Assembly: GCF_008123515.1 (NCBI RefSeq) | Contig: NZ_VSSR01000017.1 | Span: forward strand, 30,248 to 94,247 | Length of the DNA stretch: 64,000 bases | Reading direction: 5' to 3' | From: Bradyrhizobium cytisi | Lineage (GTDB): Bacteria; Pseudomonadota; Alphaproteobacteria; Rhizobiales; Xanthobacteraceae | Shown: positions 52,550 to 61,505 of the stretch, piece after piece | Layout: each line of letters starts with the position of its first letter | How positions within the stretch are numbered: the first letter of the stretch is position 1 | Program-made: the position numbers and the translations under genes | The notes under the pieces: model-generated | Database searches by the model: none | The model's input: the letters and a program-made list of their open reading frames with translations, nothing else | Told to the model about the DNA's origin: nothing

Positions 52550-52581
52550 TTGGGATTTTTTGGATTGCACGAGGAATTATG

Positions 52582-53181
52582 ATGAGTACGCCCGACATCA
52601 TCGACACGCTCGCCGGGATCAAGCCGGGATCGGCGCTTGACGCCATTCGCGCACGGCGCCTGCAGGCGCGTGACAACGCGCAGAAGAGCTATCTCTCGCT
52701 GTTCGAGCCGATCGACGCCGGCGATGTCTCGCTGCTCGAACGCGCCGCGGTCGCGGCCTTCGTGACCGGGCTCCATGGCGAGTCTCCCGTTGCGACCTTC
52801 TATCGCGAGAAGCTTGCGGCAAGCGCGGGTGGCGCGGCCCTGCTTGAAGCGGTCGAGGCCGAGATCGCGCGGGGCAAGACCTCGGGGCCGTATGGCTCAT
52901 TTCCTTCAGGTCCGCTGTCGGTCGAGAACACAGCCGGTCTGATTTATCGCGTCAGTGCGGCGAGCAAGTCCGTTCTCGGCACCCGGCTCGTCGCGGCACT
53001 CGAGCATGCGCACCTCCTGGTGTTCCGACCGCGCGATGCGGCATCTACCGACATGAAGGCGCTGCTGGCCGCCGGCTGGTCCAACACCGGCATCGTCACC
53101 TTCTCCCAACTCGTCGCATTCCTGTCGTTTCAGGTGCGCGTCGTCAGCGGCTTGCGCTCGCTCGCCGCAGCGAACGCCTAA
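52582..53181 (+). CDS. CMD domain protein, Avi_7170-like
   Basis: The 199-residue protein begins MSTPDIIDTLAGIKPGSALDAIRARR and contains QKSYLSLFEP, FVTGLHGESPVATFY, and GSFPSGPLSVEN. It matches the family described as CMD-domain Avi_7170-like, which is related in fold to alkylhydroperoxidase. GAGGA six bases upstream favours ATG 52582 over 52579. The usual CxxxC/CxxC redox pair of AhpD is absent, so it may be structural or a partner for the next protein. Confidence 0.82.
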   Translation: MSTPDIIDTLAGIKPGSALDAIRARRLQARDNAQKSYLSLFEPIDAGDVSLLERAAVAAFVTGLHGESPVATFYREKLAASAGGAALLEAVEAEIARGKTSGPYGSFPSGPLSVENTAGLIYRVSAASKSVLGTRLVAALEHAHLLVFRPRDAASTDMKALLAAGWSNTGIVTFSQLVAFLSFQVRVVSGLRSLAAANA

Positions 53182-53195
53182 GAGGAGGCCGCATC

Positions 53196-53774
53196 ATGAG
53201 CGCCACCGTCAATCCGCCCGTCGTCTTCACCCAGGATGAGCTTGGCTGGGTCTCGTGGATCGAGCCGTTGCCCGAGGCCGCGCTCACCGAGCGGCATTTC
53301 GCCGGTCTCGTCGATCGCGCCCGCGCCAAGTCGGAATATTTCCGTCTGCTCGTGCGCGATCCCGAGGTGCTGGAAGCCCGCACCAAGACCGACAAGGACA
53401 TCTTCTACAACACAGCCGACGGCCTGCCGCGCGCCGAGCGTGAGCTCGCGGCGGCGGCGACCTCTCGCTACAATGGCTGCATCTATTGCGCCTCGGTGCA
53501 TGCGCGCTTCGCCAGCACCTACTCCAAGCGCCGCGAGGACGTGCAGAAGCTGCTCGACGAAGGCGTCAACGCCGATCTCGGCGAGCGCTGGAACGCCGTG
53601 GTCAAGGCGTCGGTGGCGCTGGCCGCGACGCCGATCGCGTTCGGTCCCGATAATATCGCGGAGCTGCGCAGTGCCGGCCTTGACGACGCCGAGATCGTCG
53701 ACGTCATCAACGGCGCCTCGTTCTTCAACTGGGCGAACCGGCTGATGCTGTCGCTCGGCGAGCCCTCGAAATAG
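53196..53774 (+). CDS. Alkylhydroperoxidase domain protein, Avi_7169-like
   Basis: The 192-residue protein has the AhpD-type active site C95-I-Y-C98-A-S-V-H102 in TSRYNGCIYCASVHARF, expected to give peroxidase or disulfide chemistry. The N-terminal half (EAALTERHFAGLVDRARAKSEYFRLLVRDPEVLE) is typical of the Avi_7169-like family. GAGGAGG lies before the ATG. It forms a set with the CMD-domain protein and monooxygenase. It may dispose of peroxide or a reactive product from the flavoenzyme. Confidence 0.88.
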   Translation: MSATVNPPVVFTQDELGWVSWIEPLPEAALTERHFAGLVDRARAKSEYFRLLVRDPEVLEARTKTDKDIFYNTADGLPRAERELAAAATSRYNGCIYCASVHARFASTYSKRREDVQKLLDEGVNADLGERWNAVVKASVALAATPIAFGPDNIAELRSAGLDDAEIVDVINGASFFNWANRLMLSLGEPSK

Positions 53775-53835
53775 GCAATTTCACCGGCACAAGAATTGCT
53801 GCTTGTCTGTAACACCTGACTGGATGGAGCCGTGC

Positions 53836-54993
53836 ATGAGCAACATCAATCGCCGAACCTTGGTCAAGGGCTCGCTCGCCGCCGCAATCGCGGGAACGGC
53901 GCTTTCGCGCGCAGCCTTTGCCGACAGCGCCGAGCCGATCCTGCTCGGTGTCAGCGGTCCCCTCACGGGACCGAACGCGCAATATGGCACGCAGTGGAAG
54001 CAGGGCTTTGATCTCGCGCTCGACGAGATTTTGGCCGGCGGCGGCATCAACGGCCGCAAGCTGGCCTACAGCTTCGAGGACAGCCAGAGCGACCCGCGCC
54101 AGTCGGTGGCGATCGCTCAGAAATTCATCTCCGATCCCCGCATCGTCCTCGAGCTCGGCGATTTCTCGAGCCCCGCATCGATGGCGGCCTCGCCGATCTA
54201 TCAGCGTGGCGGTCTCGTGCAGTTCGGCTTCACCAATTCGCACCCTGACTTCACCAAGGGCGGTGACTTCATGTGGAGCACGTCGGTCAGCCAGGCCGAC
54301 GAGCAGCCGCTGCTGGCAGCCTATGCCGTGAAGAAGCTTGGCCTGAAGAAGCTTGCCGTGCTGCACCTCAACACCGATTGGGGCCGCACCAGCCGCGACT
54401 ACTTCAACAACGCCGCCAAGGAATATGGGGCGGAGATCGTGGTCACCGAAGGCTATATCGCCGAGGAGCGCGACTTCCGCTCTACGCTGGTCCGCGTGCG
54501 CGACGCCAATCCGGACGGGCTGGTCCTGATCTCATATTACTCCGACGGTGCGCTGATCGCGCGGCAGGCCCGGCAGGTCGGGCTGAAGCAGGTGATCTGC
54601 GCCGCGAGCTCGGTCTATTCGCCGAAATTCCTCGAGCTCGGCGGCGACGCCGTCGAGGACGTCCATGTCGGCACGCGCTACTTCCCGGAGGATCCGCGTC
54701 CCGAGGTGCAGAAATTCATCGCCGGCTTCAAGAAGAAGTACAATGGGCTCGAGCCCGACGCGTTCAATGCCTACGCCTATGACGCGATGAACATGGCCGC
54801 CGCCGTGGTAAAGATCGGCGGCACCGATCGCAAGGCGATCCGCGACGCCTTTACCAAAGTGAAGGACGTCCCGAGCGTCATCTTTGGCGCTGCGACGTTC
54901 GACGTTGCCAGCCGCCGCGTCAAGGGTGCGATGAATGCCGAGCTCGTCGTGCGCAAGGGCCAGTTCGCGCTTTGGGACGGCAAGCCGACCTGA
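53836..54993 (+). CDS. Branched-chain-type ABC solute-binding protein
   Basis: The 385-residue family-6 (LivJ-like) binding protein begins MSNINRRTLVKGSLAAAIAGTALSRAAFA, with a twin-arginine pattern. It then shows PILLGVSGPLTGPNAQYGTQWKQGFDLALDEI and the late block DAFNAYAYDAMNMAA. Start 53836 is selected by this signal; the open frame extends to 53803. It supplies the LivHM-type permease fusion and two ATPases that follow. The ligand is probably the substrate or precursor for the monooxygenase set. Confidence 0.9.
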   Translation: MSNINRRTLVKGSLAAAIAGTALSRAAFADSAEPILLGVSGPLTGPNAQYGTQWKQGFDLALDEILAGGGINGRKLAYSFEDSQSDPRQSVAIAQKFISDPRIVLELGDFSSPASMAASPIYQRGGLVQFGFTNSHPDFTKGGDFMWSTSVSQADEQPLLAAYAVKKLGLKKLAVLHLNTDWGRTSRDYFNNAAKEYGAEIVVTEGYIAEERDFRSTLVRVRDANPDGLVLISYYSDGALIARQARQVGLKQVICAASSVYSPKFLELGGDAVEDVHVGTRYFPEDPRPEVQKFIAGFKKKYNGLEPDAFNAYAYDAMNMAAAVVKIGGTDRKAIRDAFTKVKDVPSVIFGAATFDVASRRVKGAMNAELVVRKGQFALWDGKPT

Positions 54994-55045
54994 CCCGATG
55001 GCCGGGCGCTAGCTTCGACCGCTTTTCTCTGATTGGGACCATCGC

Positions 55046-56869
55046 GTGGCTTCCTGGCTCGACTACACGATCAACGGGCTGATCGTCGGCAATGTCTACG
55101 CCCTCGTTGCGGTCGGGCTCGCGCTGATCTTCGGCGTCAGCCGGCTGATCAACTTTGCGCAAGGGTCGATCTATCTCGTCGGCGCCTATATCGGCTGGGT
55201 CGCGGTGGTGCAGCTGCACACGCCGCTGCCGATCACCATCATCTTCGTCGCGGTGGTGGCGGCGCTGGTCGGGCTGATCATCGAGCGGTTCGGCCTGCGG
55301 CCGCTGCAGAACTCGGTGCGGATCGCGCCGCTGCTGGCGACGATCGGCATCAGCTTCGTGCTCGATCAGCTGGTGATGCTGACCTTCTCGCCCAATCCGC
55401 GTGCGCTGCCGAGCCAGTTGCCGGACGTGCGCTTCCAGCTCGGCGGCGGCACGATCGGGCCGCTTGATCTCCTCATCGCCGGTGTCGGCATCTCCAGCGC
55501 GCTCTCGCTGTTCGTGTTCCTGCGCTACAGCAAGCTCGGCTGGGCGGTGCGCGCAGCCTCGCAGGACCGCGACGCCGCGATGCAGATGGGCGTCGATGTC
55601 AACCGCGTCAATCAGGCGGTGTTTGGCATTGCGGCTGCGCTCGGCGGCGTCTCCGGTCTGCTGGTCGGCATGTACTACAACCAGATCGACACCGCGATGA
55701 GCCTGCAGGCGACGCTGAAGGGCGTTGTCGCGGAAGTCGTCGGCGGCGCCGGCAACGTGCCGGGTGCTGTTGTCGGCAGTCTGCTGCTCGGACTGGTCGA
55801 GAGCTACGGCGTTGCCGTGTTCGGCACCAGCTACCGCAATCTGTTTGCCTTCCTGTTGCTGGTCGTCGTGCTGGTGCTGCGGCCGAACGGCCTGTTCGCC
55901 AGCGCCCGGCAGGCGCCGCCCGAGCCGCTCACCGGCACGTTCATCGCGCCGAGCCGGCCGGTGCGCATTCCGCGCTGGGCCTTGGCTGTCGCGGTCGCGG
56001 CGTTCGCGGTCCTGCCGCTGCTTCCGGTGTCCTTTTACATGCTCCAGACCCTGATCAACGCCTGGCTGCTCGGCATGCTCGCGCTGAGTCTTACGCTGGT
56101 TGCCGGCACGATCGGGCAGGTCTCGCTGGGGCACGCCGCGCTGCTCGCGATCGGCGCCTATACGTCTGCTCTGCTCTCACTGACATTGGCCGTTCCCGTC
56201 GGTCTCGCCATCATTGCCGGCGGCCTGATGAGTGCCGCGCTCGGCACGATTCTGATCTCGCCGTCGTTCCGGCTGCGCGGGCATTATGTCTCGATCGCAA
56301 CGCTCGCCATCGGCGAGATCGTGTCGCTGGTGATCTTGAACTGGGAGAGCGTGACGCGCGGCCCGATCGGCATCTCCGGCATCCCGCCGCTGTCGCTGTT
56401 CGGCTACGATCTGATCAGCCCCAATTCCGTGTACTGGTTCAGCTTTGCCGTGATGGTCGCGCTGGCGCTGCTCCAGGCGCGCCTGCTCTCGTCGCATCTC
56501 GGCCGCAGCTTTCGCGCCATCCGCGACGACGACATCGCCGCGCGCGCCTATGGGCTGAGCCTGAACCGCTACAAGTCGCTCGCCTTCATCTTCGGCGGGT
56601 TCGCCGCCGGCGTCAGCGGCGGTATCGCCGCGCATCTCTATTCCTACATCAACCACGAAACCTTCAACACGCAGCAATCCATTCTGGCGCTGACGGTCGT
56701 CATCCTCGGCGGCCTTGGCAACGTCGTGGGCGCCGTAGTTGGGGCGGTGGCGTTGGTCGGCCTGCCGGAGATATTCCGGATCGCGGCGGAGTATCGCATC
56801 CTGATCTACGGCATCGTGCTGCTGCTGCTGGTGCGGTTCAGGCCGCAGGGCCTGTTGGGGACGATCTGA
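55046..56869 (+). CDS. Fused branched-chain-type ABC permease (LivH-LivM)
   Basis: The 607-residue protein joins a LivH-like permease (about residues 1-290: [53 protein letters not shown]) to a LivM-like permease (about 310-607: [55 protein letters not shown]). Normally these are two genes; here they form one chain with a short basic linker near residue 295-310. GTG 55046 is the start. The next ATPase overlaps the stop by one base. Confidence 0.92.
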   Translation: MASWLDYTINGLIVGNVYALVAVGLALIFGVSRLINFAQGSIYLVGAYIGWVAVVQLHTPLPITIIFVAVVAALVGLIIERFGLRPLQNSVRIAPLLATIGISFVLDQLVMLTFSPNPRALPSQLPDVRFQLGGGTIGPLDLLIAGVGISSALSLFVFLRYSKLGWAVRAASQDRDAAMQMGVDVNRVNQAVFGIAAALGGVSGLLVGMYYNQIDTAMSLQATLKGVVAEVVGGAGNVPGAVVGSLLLGLVESYGVAVFGTSYRNLFAFLLLVVVLVLRPNGLFASARQAPPEPLTGTFIAPSRPVRIPRWALAVAVAAFAVLPLLPVSFYMLQTLINAWLLGMLALSLTLVAGTIGQVSLGHAALLAIGAYTSALLSLTLAVPVGLAIIAGGLMSAALGTILISPSFRLRGHYVSIATLAIGEIVSLVILNWESVTRGPIGISGIPPLSLFGYDLISPNSVYWFSFAVMVALALLQARLLSSHLGRSFRAIRDDDIAARAYGLSLNRYKSLAFIFGGFAAGVSGGIAAHLYSYINHETFNTQQSILALTVVILGGLGNVVGAVVGAVALVGLPEIFRIAAEYRILIYGIVLLLLVRFRPQGLLGTI

Positions 56870-57717
56870 TGGCGGAGGCGCATGCACCGCTGTTGTCCCT
56901 GCGCGGCTTGACCCGCCGCTTCGGCGGACTGACCGCCGTCGATGGCATCGATCTCGATCTCGCCAAGGGTGGGCTCGTTAGCATCATCGGCCCGAACGGC
57001 GCCGGCAAGACCACGCTGTTCAATCTCGTGACCGGGCTCGACCGGCCGGATGCGGGCGAGGTTCGGTTCGAGGGGCAGGACATCACCGGCCTCTCGCCGG
57101 AACGGCTGGCTGGCGGCGGCATCGCGCGCACCTTCCAGCTCGGCCGCGTGTTCGGCAATCTCAGCGTGATGGACAACGTCCTGATCGGCGCCCACACGCG
57201 CCTGCGCGCCGTGAAGCCGGCGGTGCCGGTGATCGGCCCGCTCCTGGAATTGGGGCTGGCGCTGTTGCGCCCTTCCAGCGTCAAGGCTGAGGAAGAGCGG
57301 CTGCGCGAGGAGGTCAAAACCATTCTCGCCCGCTTCGGCGAGCGGCTGCTGCCGCGGATCGACCAGCCCGCCTACAGCCTGTCCTACGCCAATCGCCGCC
57401 GTGTCGAGATCGCTCGCGCGCTGGCGCTGAAGCCGCGCCTGTTGCTGCTCGACGAGCCGACCGCCGGCATGAACCCGAGCGAGACCACGGAGATGCAGGG
57501 CCTCGTCGCCGAATTGAAGGCTGAAGGCCTGACCATTCTCCTGATCGAGCACAAGCTGGAGATGGTGATGCGTCTCTCCGACCGCGTCATCGTCATGGAC
57601 GAGGGCAAGAAGATCGCGGAAGGGCCCGGCGAAGAGGTGCGCAAGGATCCCAAGGTGATCGAGGCCTATCTCGGTCACGGCCTGTCGGGGACGGCGGAAC
57701 AGGAGAGCGCGGCATGA
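56869..57717 (+). CDS. ABC transporter ATP-binding protein, LivG type
   Basis: The 282-residue ATPase has Walker A GPNGAGKTTLFN, the LivG block GGGIARTFQLGRVFGNLSVMDN, and Walker B LLLLDEPTAGMNPSET. The signature region is changed: LSYANRRRVEIARAL stands where LSGGQ-like sequence is usual, a variation common in LivG proteins (LSYGxQR). It overlaps the permease fusion by one base and the LivF gene by ATGA. Confidence 0.92.
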   Translation: MAEAHAPLLSLRGLTRRFGGLTAVDGIDLDLAKGGLVSIIGPNGAGKTTLFNLVTGLDRPDAGEVRFEGQDITGLSPERLAGGGIARTFQLGRVFGNLSVMDNVLIGAHTRLRAVKPAVPVIGPLLELGLALLRPSSVKAEEERLREEVKTILARFGERLLPRIDQPAYSLSYANRRRVEIARALALKPRLLLLDEPTAGMNPSETTEMQGLVAELKAEGLTILLIEHKLEMVMRLSDRVIVMDEGKKIAEGPGEEVRKDPKVIEAYLGHGLSGTAEQESAA

Positions 57718-58454
57718 CCATGAGCTCACCCGAACCGCTGCTGGCCCTGACGAACGTCAACACGTTTTACGGCCAGGCCCAGGTGCATTTCGGCCTGTCG
57801 ATCACGGTCGGCCGCGGCCACATCGTCTGCCTGCTCGGCGGCAATGCCAGCGGAAAATCGACGACAATGAAGATCATTCTGGGCCTGGTGAAGCCGCGCT
57901 CGGGCGAGGTGACGTTTGACGGCGCCTCGCTGATCGGGCTGACCACGCCGCAGATCGTCCGCCGCGGCATCGCCTCGGTGCCGGAGGCGCGGCGATTGTT
58001 CGCGGATATGAGCGTCCGCGAGAACATTTTGATGGGTGCTTTCGTGCGCAGCGACCGCGAGGCGATCGCGCAGGATCTCGACAAGATGCTGACGCTGTTC
58101 CCAAAGCTTGGGCAGCGGCTGTCGCAGCGTGCCGGCTCACTTTCCGGCGGCGAGCAGCAGATGGTCGCGATGGCGCGCGCGCTGATGAGCCGTCCCAGGA
58201 TGATCGTGATGGACGAGCCGACCATGGGCCTGTCGCCGCTCTATGTCGACCGCGTGCTGGAGCTGATCCGCACCATCAACCAGGAAGGCGTCTCGGTGTT
58301 CATGGTCGAGCAGAACGCCAGCCTTGCGCTCGAGATCGCCCACGAGGCCTATGTGCTCCAGACCGGCAAGATCGTGCTGTCGGGATCAGCGCGGACACTG
58401 AAGGACGACCCTCGGGTTCGCGACGCCTATCTCGGCGGATCGGAGGCGGCGTAA
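57714..58454 (+). CDS. ABC transporter ATP-binding protein, LivF type
   Basis: The 246-residue ATPase has Walker A GGNASGKSTTMK, signature LSGGEQQMVAMARAL, Walker B MIVMDEPTMGLSP and the LivF ending VLQTGKIVLSGSARTLKDDPRVRDAYLGG. The P-loop reads GGNASGKS in place of GxNGAGKT. The start at 57714 overlaps the livG-type stop; an ATG at 57720 is an alternative. It completes the five-part transporter in three transport genes plus the binding protein. Confidence 0.93.
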   Translation: MTMSSPEPLLALTNVNTFYGQAQVHFGLSITVGRGHIVCLLGGNASGKSTTMKIILGLVKPRSGEVTFDGASLIGLTTPQIVRRGIASVPEARRLFADMSVRENILMGAFVRSDREAIAQDLDKMLTLFPKLGQRLSQRAGSLSGGEQQMVAMARALMSRPRMIVMDEPTMGLSPLYVDRVLELIRTINQEGVSVFMVEQNASLALEIAHEAYVLQTGKIVLSGSARTLKDDPRVRDAYLGGSEAA

Positions 58455-58503
58455 GGCGGCCATGCACGAAAATCGGCCCGATCGCGCGGGATTGCATTGG
58501 TCA

Positions 58504-58531
58504 GTATGATCATTCTATGAAAAGATCATAC
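58504..58531. promoter_or_regulatory. NikR-type operator GTATGA-N16-TCATAC
   Basis: GTATGA at 58504-58509 and TCATAC at 58526-58531 are separated by exactly 16 bases, a perfect match to the known NikR consensus of enterobacteria. The arms extend to GTATGATC/GATCATAC. The site lies 27 bases before the start of a nickel/cobalt permease gene, so Ni-dependent repression is strongly indicated. NikR itself is not encoded in the window. Confidence 0.88.
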
Positions 58532-58558
58532 CATTGACGCAATGAGGCGTGCGGCGGG

Positions 58559-59614
58559 ATGAGTTTCGTGACGAGGTCTTTGCGGGCGGCCGAACCCGCC
58601 ACCGTGCTGCTGTTCGGCGGGCTCGTTGCCGCCAACGTTGCCGCATGGGCCTGGGCTTTCGCCTTGTTCGCGGACCGGCCCGCGGTGATGGCGACCGCGC
58701 TGCTGGCATGGGTGTTCGGCCTGCGCCACGCCGTTGACGCCGACCACATCGCCGCCATCGACAACGTCGTGCGCAAGCTGATGCAGACGGATGATACGCC
58801 GCGCAGCGTCGGCCTCTATTTCGCGCTCGGCCATTCCACTGTTGTTGTGATCGCGACCGTGCTGCTCGCGCTCGGCGTGGTCAGCCTCGGTGGCGACAGC
58901 CTGCTTAGGGATCTCGGCAGCCTGATCGGCACCTCGGTGTCGGCGCTGTTCCTGCTCGTCATCGCAGCCATCAATCTCGCCATCTTCGCTGGCCTGTGGC
59001 GGACATTTCGGATCGCTCGCGCGTATGGCGTCCATGACGCAGGCCAGCTCGACGCGCTGTTGGCGAACCGCGGCTTTCTCGCGCGCCTGCTCGGCCCGAT
59101 GTTCCGCCTGGTGACAAGACCCTGGCACATGTTCCCGCTCGGATTGCTGTTCGGGCTCGGCTTCGACACCGCGACCGAGATCGGCCTGCTCAGCATCTCC
59201 GCCACCGAAGCCGCGCGCGGCGCGTCGCTCGCCGATATCCTGGTCTTCCCCGCGCTGTTCGCGTCGGGCATGGCGCTGGTCGACACCGCCGACTCCGCGC
59301 TGATGGTGAGCGCCTATCGCTGGGCCTTCGTCGATCCCGTGCGAAAGCTCTGGTACAACCTCACCATCACCGGCGCGTCCGTCGCGGTCGCGCTGTTCAT
59401 CGGCGGTATCGAGGCGCTTGGTTTGATCGCCGATCGACTTGGACTTAACGGCGGCGTGTGGGCACTGGTCGATGCCCTCAACGAATCACTTGCGAATGTC
59501 GGTTTCGCGGTGATCGCGCTGTTCGTGATCGCCTGGCTCGTCTCAAGCCTGCTCTACCGCCGGATGTTCGCGGATCAGGCGCGCCGTTTGCCCGATGCGA
59601 CCGAGGCGGCGTAA
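58559..59614 (+). CDS. High-affinity nickel/cobalt permease, HoxN/HupN/NixA family
   Basis: The 351-residue membrane protein has the family signature R-H57-AVDA-DH in FGLRHAVDADHIAAIDN, FALGHSTVV, LGFDTATEIGLL and GMALVDTADSALM, all in predicted helices. It resembles HupN/HoxN nickel importers that feed hydrogenase or urease. The perfect NikR operator directly upstream makes nickel the likely metal. No hydrogenase or urease gene lies in the window. Confidence 0.94.
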   Translation: MSFVTRSLRAAEPATVLLFGGLVAANVAAWAWAFALFADRPAVMATALLAWVFGLRHAVDADHIAAIDNVVRKLMQTDDTPRSVGLYFALGHSTVVVIATVLLALGVVSLGGDSLLRDLGSLIGTSVSALFLLVIAAINLAIFAGLWRTFRIARAYGVHDAGQLDALLANRGFLARLLGPMFRLVTRPWHMFPLGLLFGLGFDTATEIGLLSISATEAARGASLADILVFPALFASGMALVDTADSALMVSAYRWAFVDPVRKLWYNLTITGASVAVALFIGGIEALGLIADRLGLNGGVWALVDALNESLANVGFAVIALFVIAWLVSSLLYRRMFADQARRLPDATEAA

Positions 59615-59642
59615 GTGACGAGGTGTCCCTGAATTCGTCGGC

Positions 59643-61154
59643 TTAGAGCGAAGCCGCGCTCGGCATCGGCTCCGCGTGCTGATCGTCGCCATTGGGATCG
59701 CCCGGAGCGGTCGCCCAGGCCAATTCCACCAGCGTCACGAACCTGCGTCCGCTGCCGTCAAGCTGGACGACGATCAGGCCCTGCTCCTCCATGTAGCCGA
59801 GCAGGCGCTGGGCCCGGCGCAGCGAATGCGAGCCATAGGCCCGCGCGATCGCGGCATCGCCGGGGCAGGGCCAGCCTTCCTTGGCGGCGCGGGCAATCAT
59901 CATGAACACGCCCTGCATGTCGTCGGGCAGGATCGAGGCGCGCAGCGTCACCTCCTGCCAGGCATCGTCCTCGGCGATGTCTGTGCCGAGGCCTGCGCGC
60001 GCATGCGTCAGCATGCGGCGGAATTCGCCGAGGTCGGGGACTGATGCGCCGAGACCCTCGATGCGGCAGCGGACCGCGAATTCCTGATAGAGCACGCCGA
60101 TGGCGCGGAAGCCGGCATCGGGCACAGCCAGCACGGCGCGCAGCGTCCGATCCACCCGCTCGCGCCGGTCCGCGAGCTCTTCGGCACTGATCAGGACCTC
60201 AACCACCTCGGGGCGGACTTCGGGCGCTGCGGCCTTCGCCGCGCGGAGCTGCTCGAGCAAATCAGGCGCAGGGCGACGCTGCGGGCGGCTGGCATCGGGC
60301 GGCGGCGCGGCCAGGATCACGGCGCGGGCATCCTCCAGCGCCGCTTCGGGCATAGGCAGCAGTCGCGGCGTCGAATTGCGCGGGGAGGTCGCGGTCGGGC
60401 CGATGTTCAGCCGTAGCGGACGGCGCGACAGCGCAGGTCCGAGCGCCATGAATTGTCCGCGTTCGAGATCGCGGAAGGCTTCAGCCTGCCGCCGCTCCAT
60501 GCCGAGCAGATCGGCGGCGCGCGCCATGTCGATGTCGAGGAAGGTCCGGCCCATCAGGAAGTTCGAGGCTTCGGCCGCGACATTCTTGGCGAGCTTTGCC
60601 AGCCGTTGCGTGGCGATGATGCCGGCGAGCCCGCGCTTGCGGCCGCGGCACATCAGATTGGTCATGGCGCCAAGCGAGAGTTTTCGCGCCTCGTCCGATA
60701 CTTCGCCCGCGACGGCCGGCGCAAACAGCTGCGCCTCGTCGACCACTACCAGCATCGGGTACCAATGGTCGCGCTCGACGTCGAACAGGCCACCGAGGAA
60801 GGCAGCCGCGCGCCGCATCTGGTTCTCGGCATCCAGCCCTTCGAGATTGAGCACGGTGGAGACCCTATGCAGCCGGGCGCGTTCGCCCGCGACCTGAAGG
60901 CCGCGCTCGGTGTGATCCTCGGCCTCGATCACCAGATGGCCGAAGCGCTCGGCCAGCGTGACGAAATCGCCTTCGGGGTCGATGATGGCCTGCTGCACCC
61001 AGGGCGCGCTCTGCTCGAGCAGGCGCCGCAACAGATGCGACTTGCCGGAGCCCGAATTGCCCTGCACCAGGAGACGGGTCGCCAGGAGTTCCTCGAGGTC
61101 CATGGCCGCCACAGCGCCCGCCGTGGTCAGCCCCATCTCGATCGCAACCGTCAT
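59643..61154 (-). CDS. HerA-like ATP-binding protein
   Basis: The 503-residue P-loop protein has Walker A GNSGSGKS at residues 32-39 and Walker B MLVVVDEAQLF near 135-145. CRGRKRGLAGIIATQRLAKLAKN resembles the sensor segment of HerA/FtsK-type ATPases with a DUF87-like domain. A C-terminal helical region with winged-helix character (IARAYGSHSLRRAQRLLGYMEEQGLIVV) may bind DNA. There is no NurA nuclease neighbour. The role is unknown; DNA translocation or a phage-related function are possible. Confidence 0.82.
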   Translation of the reverse strand: MTVAIEMGLTTAGAVAAMDLEELLATRLLVQGNSGSGKSHLLRRLLEQSAPWVQQAIIDPEGDFVTLAERFGHLVIEAEDHTERGLQVAGERARLHRVSTVLNLEGLDAENQMRRAAAFLGGLFDVERDHWYPMLVVVDEAQLFAPAVAGEVSDEARKLSLGAMTNLMCRGRKRGLAGIIATQRLAKLAKNVAAEASNFLMGRTFLDIDMARAADLLGMERRQAEAFRDLERGQFMALGPALSRRPLRLNIGPTATSPRNSTPRLLPMPEAALEDARAVILAAPPPDASRPQRRPAPDLLEQLRAAKAAAPEVRPEVVEVLISAEELADRRERVDRTLRAVLAVPDAGFRAIGVLYQEFAVRCRIEGLGASVPDLGEFRRMLTHARAGLGTDIAEDDAWQEVTLRASILPDDMQGVFMMIARAAKEGWPCPGDAAIARAYGSHSLRRAQRLLGYMEEQGLIVVQLDGSGRRFVTLVELAWATAPGDPNGDDQHAEPMPSAASL

Positions 61155-61505
61155 ATCCCGACTCAGGCCCTTCCATTCGCGGACAGGGGCTTATCAATCG
61201 GATCGGGATGCGTCGAGCGAAACAGGACGAATCATCCCGCGTTGCCCACGTCGGATTTCAGTCGGGATTCGAAAGCCGTGGAAGTGCGGTCCGGGGCGGG
61301 AGCCGAATCGTCGAGGACTCCTGATTCCGGTAAAACGGAAAGTCGCTTCAGAGGAACCGCGCCGCTGCCTCGTCCGGGAGACGGAATAATCGGCGCGTCC
61401 TTGTATGCAATATCCCAGTTGCCATCCCCGGCCGGTTTGCCTTACATGCCGCCAACTCGCCCGCGAATGGGGCGCAAAAATCGCACAAGTTCTCGAGGGG
61501 TGAAC
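61155..61505. other. Intergenic stretch without recognised gene
   Basis: The 351 bases separate the divergent HerA-like and reductase-like genes. No repeat or clear palindrome was found; promoters for both genes are expected here. Longer open frames crossing it are extensions of real genes. Confidence 0.5.

Noticed and set aside
54920..56134. 404-codon minus-strand frame
   Set aside because: Antisense to the permease fusion; rich in Asp/Arg/Gln as expected from reversed membrane codons.
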